Position numbers and translations under genes: made by a program | Shown here: positions 1 to 5,040 of the stretch, piece after piece | Layout: each line of letters opens with the position of its first letter | Numbering within the stretch: position 1 is the first letter of the stretch | Assembly: GCA_027341705.1 (NCBI GenBank) | Contig: DAIELO010000095.1 | Coordinates: 1 to 5,219, forward strand | Length of the DNA stretch: 5,219 nt | Reading direction: 5' to 3' | Origin: Caryophanales bacterium | GTDB lineage: Bacteria; Bacillota; Bacilli; Alicyclobacillales; SLC66 | The notes under the pieces: model-generated | Told to the model about the DNA's origin: nothing | Seen by the model: the letters and a program-made list of their open reading frames with translations, nothing else | The model's database searches: none

Positions 1-510
1 GAATTTCTTGCCCAACACTGTATACCATCCCCATGAGATCGCTGCGAGCAGCATCTCCACATCACCAAAAGACACGGCATACCCTTTGCTGCCTGTTTTT
101 AATCCAAACAGCAAACCCACGCCCAACACGGACAACACGGTGCCTAGCCAAGCTCTCGTCTTAGGGCGCTCATGCAAGATAAATACACCAAATATAAGAA
201 TGGTGACAGGAATCAAACCCGAAATAATACCCGCCTGTGCCGCAGGAATGGTGTGCAATCCCAGATAATTTAATGATGAGAAAACAAACATACCGATGAA
301 CCCAAGCAGTAACAACTCTTTCCACTTTCGAATTAGTGGAATTCGCCTTCCGGTAATCGCAAAAATAATCAATAACTCAATGGCCGACAGGCTCCAACGA
401 ACCCCATTCAAGAATAGTGCCGGCATGGCTGGTGCCAAGATTCGCCCAGCAATATAGTTGCCACTCCAAAGCAAAGTGGCCAAAATCAAATAGGGAATGC
501 CCCGAATCAA
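1..510 (-). CDS. EamA/DMT-family permease, N-terminal part (runs off left edge)
   Basis: This partial gene encodes 170 codons of an integral membrane transporter of the drug/metabolite transporter (EamA) superfamily, which typically exports amino acids or other small metabolites. The reverse strand is open from base 510 to base 1. It shows alternating hydrophobic helices: roughly residues 6-25 (PYLILATLLWSGNYIAGR), 40-51, 68-85, 90-111 and 120-136, then a second EamA repeat starting near residue 150 (LLAAISWGWYTVLGKK) that mirrors the first helix, as expected of the duplicated 10-helix fold. Families are usually about 290-310 aa, so some 120-140 residues lie beyond the window. The chosen start is TTG at 510, because AGGGGGTG lies 7 nt upstream; there is no in-frame ATG between the preceding stop (573-571) and the first helix. 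It lies downstream of ald on the same strand with a 132-bp gap and no convincing terminator between, so readthrough from ald is possible. Family is confident; substrate is unknown. Confidence 0.88.
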   Translation of the reverse strand, partial: MIRGIPYLILATLLWSGNYIAGRILAPAMPALFLNGVRWSLSAIELLIIFAITGRRIPLIRKWKELLLLGFIGMFVFSSLNYLGLHTIPAAQAGIISGLIPVTILIFGVFILHERPKTRAWLGTVLSVLGVGLLFGLKTGSKGYAVSFGDVEMLLAAISWGWYTVLGKKF

Positions 511-569
511 TAAATAACACCCCCTACCACCATCATCATAACGCCATGGGGTGACTTTTGCCAGACCAT
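507..569 (-). other. Possible 20-codon leader ORF overlapping the EamA start
   Basis: An ATG at 569 opens a 20-codon reading frame in a different frame from the permease. It ends with three consecutive ATG codons and then Val-Val-Gly-Gly-Val-Ile-Tyr, and its TGA overlaps the TTG start of the permease (TTGA). The ATG itself has no good Shine-Dalgarno, though the inner ATGs could be used. It may be a leader that couples translation, the remnant of an original N-terminus displaced by a frameshift, or chance. Overlap is seen; function is inference. Confidence 0.2.
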
Positions 570-642
570 ACTACGTCAAATGTGTTGGTGATAAGGGGTG
601 CATCGATCGTTGCGATTAACAGGTACCTTATACTAATCAGCC
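511..642. other. ald to EamA-gene intergenic spacer
   Basis: These 132 bp separate ald from the permease gene. They contain an 8-bp palindrome AGGTACCT (621-628) and a widely spaced 7-bp inverted repeat, GATAAGG (590-596) with CCTTATC (641-647), the second arm touching the ald stop codon. The 44-nt loop and lack of a T-run make a Rho-independent terminator unlikely. I see no convincing sigma-A promoter for the permease here. Confidence 0.4.
518..525 (-). promoter_or_regulatory. Ribosome-binding site deciding the TTG start of the EamA gene
   Basis: AGGGGGTG on the minus strand, seven bases upstream of the TTG at 510, is a one-mismatch version of AGGAGGTG. It is the main reason for choosing a TTG start. 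Confidence 0.6.
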
Positions 643-1776
643 TTATCTTAGCGTTACTTTTTCCTTAAATGTGGTTTCTACGGGGACATAGTCATAGCCA
701 AGTGCTTTCGCTACGGCTTCGTAGGTGATCTGGCCGCCTGCTACGTTGACGCCCGAGCGCAGCGACTCGTTGTCTAACACTGCTTTTTGCACGCCTTTGT
801 TTGCAAGTTGCAACGCATAAGGTAGGGTGGCGTTAGTTAAAGCGATGGTAGCCGTTCTGGGAACAGCACCGGGCATATTGGCTACTGCGTAATGCAATAC
901 ACCGTGTTTCACATACGTCGGATCATCGTGTGTCGTGATTTTATCAGTCGTCGCTACAATGCCACCTTGATCAATGGCCACATCGACAATGACAGAACCA
1001 GGCTGCATGCTTTTGACCATTTCTTCGGTAACGAGGTGGGGTGCCTTGGCTCCAGGAATCAAGACAGCACCGATGACAAGATCAGATTCCATCACCGATT
1101 CAGCAATGTTAGCGGGATTTGCCATTAATGTATTGAGTTGAGAACCGAAAATATCATCAAGTTGTCGCAAACGTTCTGCGCTTAGATCAATGACAGTCAC
1201 GTCGGCTCCCAGACCTAGTGCAATTTTTGCCGCGTTCGTTCCGACCACGCCGCCGCCGATGATGGTCACTTTTCCGCGTTTTACTCCGGGCACAGCACTC
1301 AACAGAATGCCTTTACCACCTTCGAATTTTTCGAGAAACTGTGCACCAATCTGTGCCGACATCCGACCGGCAATTTCGCTCATTGGTGTGAGTAAGGGTA
1401 ACGTGTGGCCGACTTGTACTGTTTCATAAGCAATGGCCGTCACGCCTTGCTCTTTAAGCGCTTTTGCAAGGTGTGGTTCTGCTGCAAGATGCAGATAGGT
1501 AAATAAAATGAGACCTTCGCGGAAAAATTTATACTCAGAAGCGAGTGGTTCTTTGACTTTGATCACCATTTCTGAGCGCGCCCACAGATCAGCTGCACTT
1601 GTCAAGATGGTGGCACCTGCTGCTTGGTAGACCGCGTCTGTAAATCCGCTGCCCGTTCCAGCTTCGCTTTCGATGATGACTTCATGTCCTGATTGTATGA
1701 GCGAGAGTACGCCCGCTGGGGTGATGGCTACGCGATTTTCATTGTTTTTTATCTCTTTGGGAACGCCGATGATCAT
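643..1776 (-). CDS. ald: Alanine dehydrogenase (NAD-dependent)
   Basis: This cytoplasmic enzyme reversibly deaminates L-alanine to pyruvate and ammonium with NAD+, letting the cell use alanine as carbon and nitrogen source (and feeding sporulation in Bacillus). The product is 377 aa, matching the usual 370-380 aa. It begins with the family signature [14 protein letters not shown] (4-17), and catalytic or substrate residues are all present: Arg15, Lys75 (VIKVKEPL), His96 (YLHLAAEP) and Asp269 (VDVAIDQGG). The NAD-binding Rossmann loop is GGGVVG (174-179), with the ribose-binding acidic residue at Asp197 (VTVID). The C-terminal part holds [11 protein letters not shown]. The frame is open 5 codons further upstream (ATG at 1791), but GGAGGA at 1789-1784 sits 7 nt before the ATG at 1776 and MIIGVPKE is the normal N-terminus. 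Upstream inverted repeats and a PucR-type regulator nearby suggest alanine-responsive activation. No damage is seen. Confidence 0.98.
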   Translation of the reverse strand: MIIGVPKEIKNNENRVAITPAGVLSLIQSGHEVIIESEAGTGSGFTDAVYQAAGATILTSAADLWARSEMVIKVKEPLASEYKFFREGLILFTYLHLAAEPHLAKALKEQGVTAIAYETVQVGHTLPLLTPMSEIAGRMSAQIGAQFLEKFEGGKGILLSAVPGVKRGKVTIIGGGVVGTNAAKIALGLGADVTVIDLSAERLRQLDDIFGSQLNTLMANPANIAESVMESDLVIGAVLIPGAKAPHLVTEEMVKSMQPGSVIVDVAIDQGGIVATTDKITTHDDPTYVKHGVLHYAVANMPGAVPRTATIALTNATLPYALQLANKGVQKAVLDNESLRSGVNVAGGQITYEAVAKALGYDYVPVETTFKEKVTLR

Positions 1777-1783
1777 TGTGTAT

Positions 1784-1789
1784 TCCTCC
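1784..1789 (-). promoter_or_regulatory. Ribosome-binding site deciding the ald start
   Basis: GGAGGA lies seven bases upstream of the ATG at 1776. An earlier in-frame ATG at 1791 overlaps this site and therefore is not the start. Confidence 0.8.
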
Positions 1790-1812
1790 ATGATTTATAA
1801 TGACTTAGCTGA

Positions 1813-1818
1813 ATTATA
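1813..1818 (-). promoter_or_regulatory. Candidate -10 box of ald
   Basis: A perfect TATAAT on the minus strand predicts transcription starting near 1806, about 30 nt before the ald start codon. At spacings of 16-18 bp the upstream hexamer is AAGAGA-like, which does not resemble TTGACA. A TTTACA is present but 23 bp away. A good -10 with no -35 fits a promoter that needs an activator. This was judged by eye only. Confidence 0.45.
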
Positions 1819-1834
1819 AGGGCAATTCATATAA

Positions 1835-1857
1835 TTCTCTTTGTAAAGAAAAGAGAA
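1835..1857. repeat. 8-bp inverted repeat overlapping the ald -35 region
   Basis: TTCTCTTT (1835-1842) and AAAGAGAA (1850-1857) are perfect inverted arms around a 7-nt centre. The element is centred at about -40 relative to the start predicted from the TATAAT at 1818-1813. It could be an operator, or an AT-rich hairpin ending the toxin transcript, although no proper T-run follows it in the minus direction. Confidence 0.45.
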
Positions 1858-1870
1858 CGCGTCCACTTTG

Positions 1871-1888
1871 TTTGTGAAATTACACAAA
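1871..1888. promoter_or_regulatory. Palindromic candidate operator upstream of ald (TTTGTG-N6-CACAAA)
   Basis: The 18-bp TTTGTGAAATTACACAAA is palindromic at 16 of 18 positions. Its centre (1879.5) lies about 73-74 bp upstream of the start predicted from the TATAAT at 1818-1813, a typical position for an activator site. I recall that B. subtilis AdeR acts on ald through a palindrome at a comparable distance, but I cannot verify that here. The arms resemble Rex or CRP/FNR half-sites (TTGTG/CACAA), yet the centre is 2 bp shorter than in those consensus sites. The binding protein is inferred, with the PucR regulator at 2738 the first candidate. Confidence 0.45.
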
Positions 1889-1905
1889 TGGTTGCGCTGT
1901 CAAAT

Positions 1906-1918
1906 GGGGGAGGGGGGG
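1906..1918 (+). repeat. G-run (G5-A-G7)
   Basis: Five G, one A and seven G occur in a row, 5 bp past the toxin stop codon; on the coding (minus) strand this is a C-run. Such runs are prone to slippage and sequencing error. No role is assigned. Confidence 0.6.
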
Positions 1919-1923
1919 TAACT

Positions 1924-2190
1924 TTAGGGATAGTTCAAAGTTGAATCGTGATGACCACAAGTTCGAAGAACGATCGTATCTGGCTTTACATAATGAAATG
2001 TGAGTCGAATGTCCATATTGGCACTTGCCTCAAAAACATTGGTAACCCCCTCCATTTTACGTGTGCGCAAGGAGGGATGACGAGGATTTTGTAGTAATAA
2101 ACGTAGTGCTTTCGCCACTGCTTTCTGTGATAAGGGGTCGAGTTCCTTGAGACTCTTGTCAAAGCGTTCTGTGAATCTTAAAATGGCCAT
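1924..2190 (-). CDS. RelE/ParE-superfamily toxin of a type II toxin-antitoxin module
   Basis: This 88-aa protein is predicted to be the toxic component of a type II pair, probably a RelE-fold ribosome-dependent mRNA interferase; the sequence alone does not settle mRNA cleavage against a ParE-like gyrase target. Visible family features are an N-terminal helical hairpin (FTERFDKSLKELDPLSQKAVAKAL, about 6-29), the loop NPRHPSLRTRKMEG (35-48), the strand pair FEASANMDIRLTFHY (53-67), and the C-terminal CGHHDSTL (78-85), typical of RelE-like 'cytotoxin' proteins of Firmicutes and Cyanobacteria. The length is normal and the reading frame intact. The start ATG lies 3 nt after the antitoxin stop. The only Shine-Dalgarno candidate, GGAG, is about 12 nt away, so translation is probably coupled to the antitoxin. 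The full-length frame with conserved His-His-Asp suggests it is not decayed. Confidence 0.85.
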   Translation of the reverse strand: MAILRFTERFDKSLKELDPLSQKAVAKALRLLLQNPRHPSLRTRKMEGVTNVFEASANMDIRLTFHYVKPDTIVLRTCGHHDSTLNYP

Positions 2191-2193
2191 CGG

Positions 2194-2520
2194 TTAGTCG
2201 CTCTCCACATCGAGTTGACTCAAATATGCATCGAGTTCTTTTTCGTTGTTCACTGTGGTCATTCGGCCTGCACGGATATCTTCTTCGGCCTCCTGCTCCG
2301 CCCGCTGCCAATGGTCTGTCCAAAACCATGCCTGCGAACGTGGAATCGAAATCATCGGTTCCATCACAATACGTCCGTCAATAATTTCGATTTCAAACTC
2401 GGTACCTTCTAGTAAGTGCAATTCGTCTACAATGGCCTTTGGCAAAACGAGTTGTGACCTTTTACCCAAGTAGGCTTTCACCATGCGTGAGCCCCTCGAT
2501 TCACGAGTTTTTATAGCCAT
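2194..2520 (-). CDS. AbrB/MazE/SpoVT-type antitoxin
   Basis: This 108-aa protein is predicted to neutralise the RelE-type toxin encoded 3 nt downstream and to repress their shared promoter. Residues 13-58 form a swapped-hairpin AbrB domain (MVKAYLGKRSQLVLPKAI, then EGTEFEIEIIDGRIVMEP). Residues 62-104 form a charged helical tail (SQAWFWTDHWQRAEQEAEED, then LDAYLSQL), a recurrent C-terminus in this subgroup that most likely binds the toxin. Two starts are possible. ATG at 2520 has GGAGGG 8 nt upstream. ATG at 2484 (residue 13) has GAGGGG 7 nt upstream and coincides with where the AbrB domain normally begins, giving 96 aa. I report the longer form because its ribosome-binding site is better. 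AbrB-type antitoxins are classically paired with MazF or PIN toxins; pairing with RelE is less canonical but known. Confidence 0.85.
   Translation of the reverse strand: MAIKTRESRGSRMVKAYLGKRSQLVLPKAIVDELHLLEGTEFEIEIIDGRIVMEPMISIPRSQAWFWTDHWQRAEQEAEEDIRAGRMTTVNNEKELDAYLSQLDVESD
2492..2497 (-). promoter_or_regulatory. Internal ribosome-binding site for an alternative antitoxin start
   Basis: GAGGGG lies 7 nt before an in-frame ATG at 2484. This would give a 96-aa antitoxin lacking a basic 12-residue extension. The stronger GGAGGG for the longer form is at 2534-2529. Confidence 0.4.
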
Positions 2521-2567
2521 AGTTTATGCCCTCCGAGGTTCAAATTATACTGATACTCGCTTAATCG

Positions 2568-2591
2568 GATTATCTGATTTTCTGAATTTAT
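2568..2591. repeat. Three imperfect 8-bp tandem repeats upstream of the antitoxin
   Basis: GATTATCT, GATTTTCT and GAATTTAT follow one another without gaps. They lie just downstream of the candidate antitoxin promoter and an adjoining palindrome ATCTAGAT (2595-2602). Repeats at this position suit autoregulation by the antitoxin, but low complexity in AT-rich DNA is an alternative. Confidence 0.35.
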
Positions 2592-2619
2592 TATATCTAG
2601 ATCTGGATGAGAAAATCAA
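2590..2619 (-). promoter_or_regulatory. Candidate promoter of the toxin-antitoxin operon
   Basis: On the minus strand, TTGATT (2619-2614) and TATAAT (2595-2590) are separated by 18 bp, a reasonable sigma-A promoter about 70 nt upstream of the antitoxin start. A second TATAAT nearer the gene (2549-2544) lacks a recognisable -35. Confidence 0.5.
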
Positions 2620-2650
2620 TATGCCTCGTTTGCGTGGGATTCGAATCTAG

Positions 2651-2679
2651 TTGACAATGATGATGATCACATGCAAAAT
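2651..2679 (+). promoter_or_regulatory. Candidate promoter of the PucR-family regulator gene
   Basis: TTGACA (2651-2656), a 17-bp spacer and CAAAAT (2674-2679, four of six matches to TATAAT) lie about 55 bp before the start codon. The perfect -35 and ideal spacing make this the best plus-strand promoter seen in the intergenic region. Confidence 0.5.
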
Positions 2680-2722
2680 TATTTAGTGGACTGTGCAAGG
2701 ATGAGAACCACAAAGTTTGACT

Positions 2723-2727
2723 AGGAG
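2723..2727 (+). promoter_or_regulatory. Ribosome-binding site deciding the regulator start
   Basis: AGGAG lies 10 nt upstream of ATG 2738. It is only 4 nt from the in-frame GTG at 2732 and lies downstream of the in-frame TTG at 2717, so ATG 2738 is preferred. Confidence 0.65.
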
Positions 2728-2737
2728 ATTCGTGCAT

Positions 2738-3976
2738 ATGCGCGTTCCGTTTGATCCTTTTAAGGAATCATTTGATTCGCTGGAGAAATTAGCAGATGTG
2801 ATTGGCACGGTACTGGCTCGCCCGATTACCATAGAAGATGCACATCATCGTTTACTTTCGTATAGTTCTCACGATCAAGAGACAGACCAGGCTCGCATCT
2901 CCACCATTATTGGACGTAGGGTGCCTGAAAAAGTGATTAATAGTCTATGGAAACATGGCGTCATGCAGCGTTTGGCTAACAGTGCGGAGCCGGTACGAGT
3001 GTCTGCGATTGACGCAGTGGGACTTGGCAATCGCGTGGCGATTTCGGTTCGAAAAGATGGTGAAATTTTAGGCTATATCTGGGTGATTGAAGAGCAACAA
3101 CGATTGGATGAAGATCAAATTTTGCATCTGCAACAGGCGGCAAAAGCGGTGAGTAGGAAACTATTGCAGTTGCGGATCTCCAGAATTAAAGAGGAAGAGG
3201 AGCAACGGGAATTTGTTTGGCAAATTCTCACTGGTCACCTTCAGTCTCATGAAAAGATTAAAGCCAAGGCCGAACAATTAAAATTAACGCTTGCGTCTGC
3301 GTTTTGTGTGATCGTATTCCAGTTTCATGAGGATATCAGCACGAAAGATGACGAACAAACGGTGTATGTGATGAACACCACGCAACGACTTCGCGTGATT
3401 TTTAGCGTGTATGAAAGCAATCAATTAATTGTGATGGTGGGACCTCGCGCCAAAGAAGAATTGACGTGGCAACATGGTACCGAGTTTGCGAAGACGGTAA
3501 TTTTGCAAATGAAAGAGCGGTTTCATATGGGTCAACTTATCGGCGGGGTTGGCGGCATTTACCAGTCGTATGATCAAATTGCAACAAGCTATCAGGAAGC
3601 GTTGACGGTCATTCGGATTAAGCAACAATTTCCATTTGAAACCCAAGATGTGTTCGATTATCAACGTTTGGGATTTTATCGTTTTTTACCAATCATCATG
3701 GAACAAATAGCGGCAGAAGACCACCCTAATTTATCATTGCAAAAACTTCACGAGTATGACGAAAAGCATCAAACGCAATTATTGGAGTCGCTAGAGGTAT
3801 TTTTGAACCATGACAGCAACACGAAAGCGGCGGCTAGTGCGCTTCATGTACACATTAATACGCTGCTTTATCGCCTTAAACGAATTTCGGAAATTGGTGA
3901 CATTGATTTGAACAATCCCGATCAAAAATTCTCGTTGTACCTGGATCTAAAAATCGCAAAAAGTGATCACCATTGA
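2738..3976 (+). CDS. PucR/CdaR-family transcriptional regulator, AdeR-like (probable activator of ald)
   Basis: This 412-aa cytoplasmic DNA-binding protein belongs to the PucR/CdaR family. Domains in order: an N-terminal GAF-like sensory region (about 10-140, with ITIEDAHHRLLSYSS and RVAISVRKDGEILGYIWV), a charged helical linker (about 140-160, ISRIKEEEEQREF), a central CdaR GGDEF-like domain (about 180-300, with VGGIYQSYDQIATSYQEAL), and a C-terminal PucR helix-turn-helix (about 347-405, LLESLEVFLNH, then NTKAAASALHVHINTLLYRLKRI). No phosphoacceptor or enzymatic site is seen. In B. subtilis the PucR-type AdeR is encoded beside ald and activates it in response to alanine; here the gene is divergent from ald but separated from it by the toxin-antitoxin module. 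The AdeR assignment rests on family plus proximity, so other PucR roles (purine, proline or sugar-acid catabolism) are possible. The frame is open to a TTG at 2717, rejected on ribosome-binding-site spacing. Confidence 0.9.
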   Translation: MRVPFDPFKESFDSLEKLADVIGTVLARPITIEDAHHRLLSYSSHDQETDQARISTIIGRRVPEKVINSLWKHGVMQRLANSAEPVRVSAIDAVGLGNRVAISVRKDGEILGYIWVIEEQQRLDEDQILHLQQAAKAVSRKLLQLRISRIKEEEEQREFVWQILTGHLQSHEKIKAKAEQLKLTLASAFCVIVFQFHEDISTKDDEQTVYVMNTTQRLRVIFSVYESNQLIVMVGPRAKEELTWQHGTEFAKTVILQMKERFHMGQLIGGVGGIYQSYDQIATSYQEALTVIRIKQQFPFETQDVFDYQRLGFYRFLPIIMEQIAAEDHPNLSLQKLHEYDEKHQTQLLESLEVFLNHDSNTKAAASALHVHINTLLYRLKRISEIGDIDLNNPDQKFSLYLDLKIAKSDHH

Positions 3977-3992
3977 ACAACTTCTAGTTCAA
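3973..3992 (+). terminator. Weak hairpin plus T-rich tract after the regulator gene
   Basis: TTGAAC (3973-3978) and GTTCAA (3987-3992) can form a 6-bp stem with an 8-nt loop, starting on the stop codon and followed a few bases later by a T-rich stretch (3998-4006). The stem is short and not GC-rich, so at best this is a partial terminator or attenuator before cheY. Confidence 0.3.
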
Positions 3993-4025
3993 TAGGATTT
4001 TTATTTGTATGGTGGGGGGATTAAG

Positions 4026-4385
4026 ATGAGTGTGAAAGTGTTAATTGTAGATGATGCGGCGTTCATGCGTATGTCAATCAATCAGATGCTGACGAATAGC
4101 GGATATGAAGTAGTGGGAGAAGCGGTAAATGGTAAGGATGCTATATTGAAATTCAAGGAACTACAACCAGATATCATTACAATGGATATCACGATGCCCG
4201 ATATGGATGGGATTCAGGCAGTGCGAGCAATTATGGCGATTGATCCAAATGCTAAAGTTCTTATGATTTCTGCTATGGGACAACAAACAATGGTACTTGA
4301 CGCAATGAAAGCAGGGGCAAAGAACTTTATTGTGAAACCATTTCAGAAGGAACGATTACTAGAGGCATTTCAAAATATAATTTGA
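4026..4385 (+). CDS. cheY: CheY-type single-domain response regulator
   Basis: This 119-aa receiver protein has no output domain and matches the Firmicute CheY pattern closely, from LIVDDAAFMR at its start to MISAMGQQTMV and FIVKPFQ near its end. CheY carries the phosphoryl signal from CheA to the flagellar switch in the cytoplasm. The acidic pocket is Asp9-Asp10, the phosphoacceptor is Asp54 (TMDITMPDMDG), the switch hydroxyl is Ser82, and Lys104 precedes a cis-type Pro105. The length is normal. The ATG at 4026 is preceded by GGTGGGGGG ending 6 nt upstream; the in-frame TTG at 4005 precedes that site and is unlikely. It lies 49 bp after the PucR-family gene on the same strand, possibly co-transcribed, with no cheA, cheW, methyl-accepting or flagellar gene in the window. 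It could therefore be an orphan CheY answering a distant kinase rather than the main chemotaxis CheY. Confidence 0.92.
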   Translation: MSVKVLIVDDAAFMRMSINQMLTNSGYEVVGEAVNGKDAILKFKELQPDIITMDITMPDMDGIQAVRAIMAIDPNAKVLMISAMGQQTMVLDAMKAGAKNFIVKPFQKERLLEAFQNII

Positions 4386-4416
4386 GGGCAATTGGTGATA
4401 CTTGCATATTGTATGC
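4386..4416. other. Convergent cheY/LysE-gene gap
   Basis: The 31 bp between the two stop codons include a small dyad, GCATA-ttg-TATGC (4404-4416), with no T-run following it on either strand. It may be a weak bidirectional pause site; a true intrinsic terminator is not evident. Confidence 0.25.
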
Positions 4417-5040
4417 TTAAAAAAGTTGTACGATGCCGGTAATGCCCATTACGATGGCAAGTATCACGAGTGATATGGCAGTTCCTCGCAAAACCCACAA
4501 TCTTCCCTTTCCGCCTGTCAAGGATAGACCACGATCCACGCCGACAGATAGCACTACTTTGATGCCGACAAGTAAGACGTAAAAGCTAAGGATGAATACA
4601 AGTGCTTCGGCTACGGATGTTTTGGCAAAGCGAACAGTGATTGGGGAGCCAACGACCACCCAGAACAGCCAAGCGTGCGGGTTGATAATGTTCACTAACA
4701 CGGCGTGCCATAATCCTTTGCTATCATGGGCGGCGTTGGTGGGTTGGTTGCTGTTCGCCGCATGTGCACGTGACGCGCGCCACGTGTCAAGTGCGATGTA
4801 AGCGATCATGATAGCACCGATTACGGTCATGCCATGCAACACCCACGCGGGGACGTGACTGAACAGCCACACCGTTGCGACCACGATGAAGGTATCGGTG
4901 ATTAGCGGCGCGAACGACACCAGCACCCCGCGTCGCCAACCGTGTTGTGCGCTTTGGGAAATCACCAGCGCTTGCAGCGGACCTGGCGTGAGTCCTGAGG
5001 CCAAACCTAACAGTATCCCAGTCACTAGGGCGTGTAACAC
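4417..5040 (-). CDS. LysE/RhtB-family exporter
   Basis: This 207-aa inner-membrane protein belongs to the LysE/RhtB superfamily of small amino-acid and metabolite exporters, which have about six helices and 190-220 aa. Hydrophobic segments fall near residues 5-27, 38-60, 68-87, 111-131, 144-165 and 183-204. The family motif [13 protein letters not shown] (16-28) follows the first helix, and [14 protein letters not shown] (120-133) corresponds to the conserved NPK-type motif of the fourth helix. A polar, Asn/Ala-rich cytoplasmic loop (88-110) separates the halves. The start is GTG at 5040, with AGGAGGG 7 nt upstream inside the upstream ogt frame; the two genes overlap by 16 bp and are probably co-transcribed and translationally coupled. 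It converges with cheY, leaving a 31-bp gap. Substrate is unknown; with ald nearby, alanine or another amino acid is a reasonable but untested guess. Confidence 0.9.
   Translation of the reverse strand: MLHALVTGILLGLASGLTPGPLQALVISQSAQHGWRRGVLVSFAPLITDTFIVVATVWLFSHVPAWVLHGMTVIGAIMIAYIALDTWRASRAHAANSNQPTNAAHDSKGLWHAVLVNIINPHAWLFWVVVGSPITVRFAKTSVAEALVFILSFYVLLVGIKVVLSVGVDRGLSLTGGKGRLWVLRGTAISLVILAIVMGITGIVQLF

Noticed and set aside
8..268. Plus-strand open frame of 86 codons
   Set aside because: It is antisense to the clear EamA permease frame on the minus strand and its translation shows no recognisable domain.
590..647. Terminator after ald formed by GATAAGG/CCTTATC
   Set aside because: The loop is 44 nt, the stem short, and no T-run follows on the minus strand.
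892..1429. Two plus-strand open frames across ald
   Set aside because: Both are shadows of the strongly conserved ald coding frame, without credible ribosome-binding sites or family motifs.
1871..1888. Classical Rex, CRP or FNR site
   Set aside because: The half-sites resemble TTGTG/CACAA, but the central spacing is 2 bp shorter than the known consensus sites.
1877..1903. Alternative ald promoter using TTGACA (1903-1898) with TAATTT (1882-1877)
   Set aside because: The spacer is only 15 bp and the -10 is weak. If real, the palindrome would lie on the -10 and act as a repressor site, so it is kept only as an alternative.
2215..2473. Two plus-strand open frames opposite the antitoxin
   Set aside because: They are antisense to a gene with a recognisable AbrB domain, and their translations are low-information.
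1890..2640. Mobile-element boundaries around the toxin-antitoxin pair
   Set aside because: I found no terminal inverted repeats, target-site duplications or transposase remnants by eye, so insertion is inferred only from gene order.
3425..3664. Minus-strand frame inside the PucR-family gene
   Set aside because: It lies within the conserved GGDEF-like region of the regulator on the other strand, so it is a shadow.
4404..4422. Bidirectional intrinsic terminator between cheY and the exporter gene
   Set aside because: The 5-bp dyad is followed by A rather than T in the cheY direction, and the T-run on the other strand precedes the hairpin.
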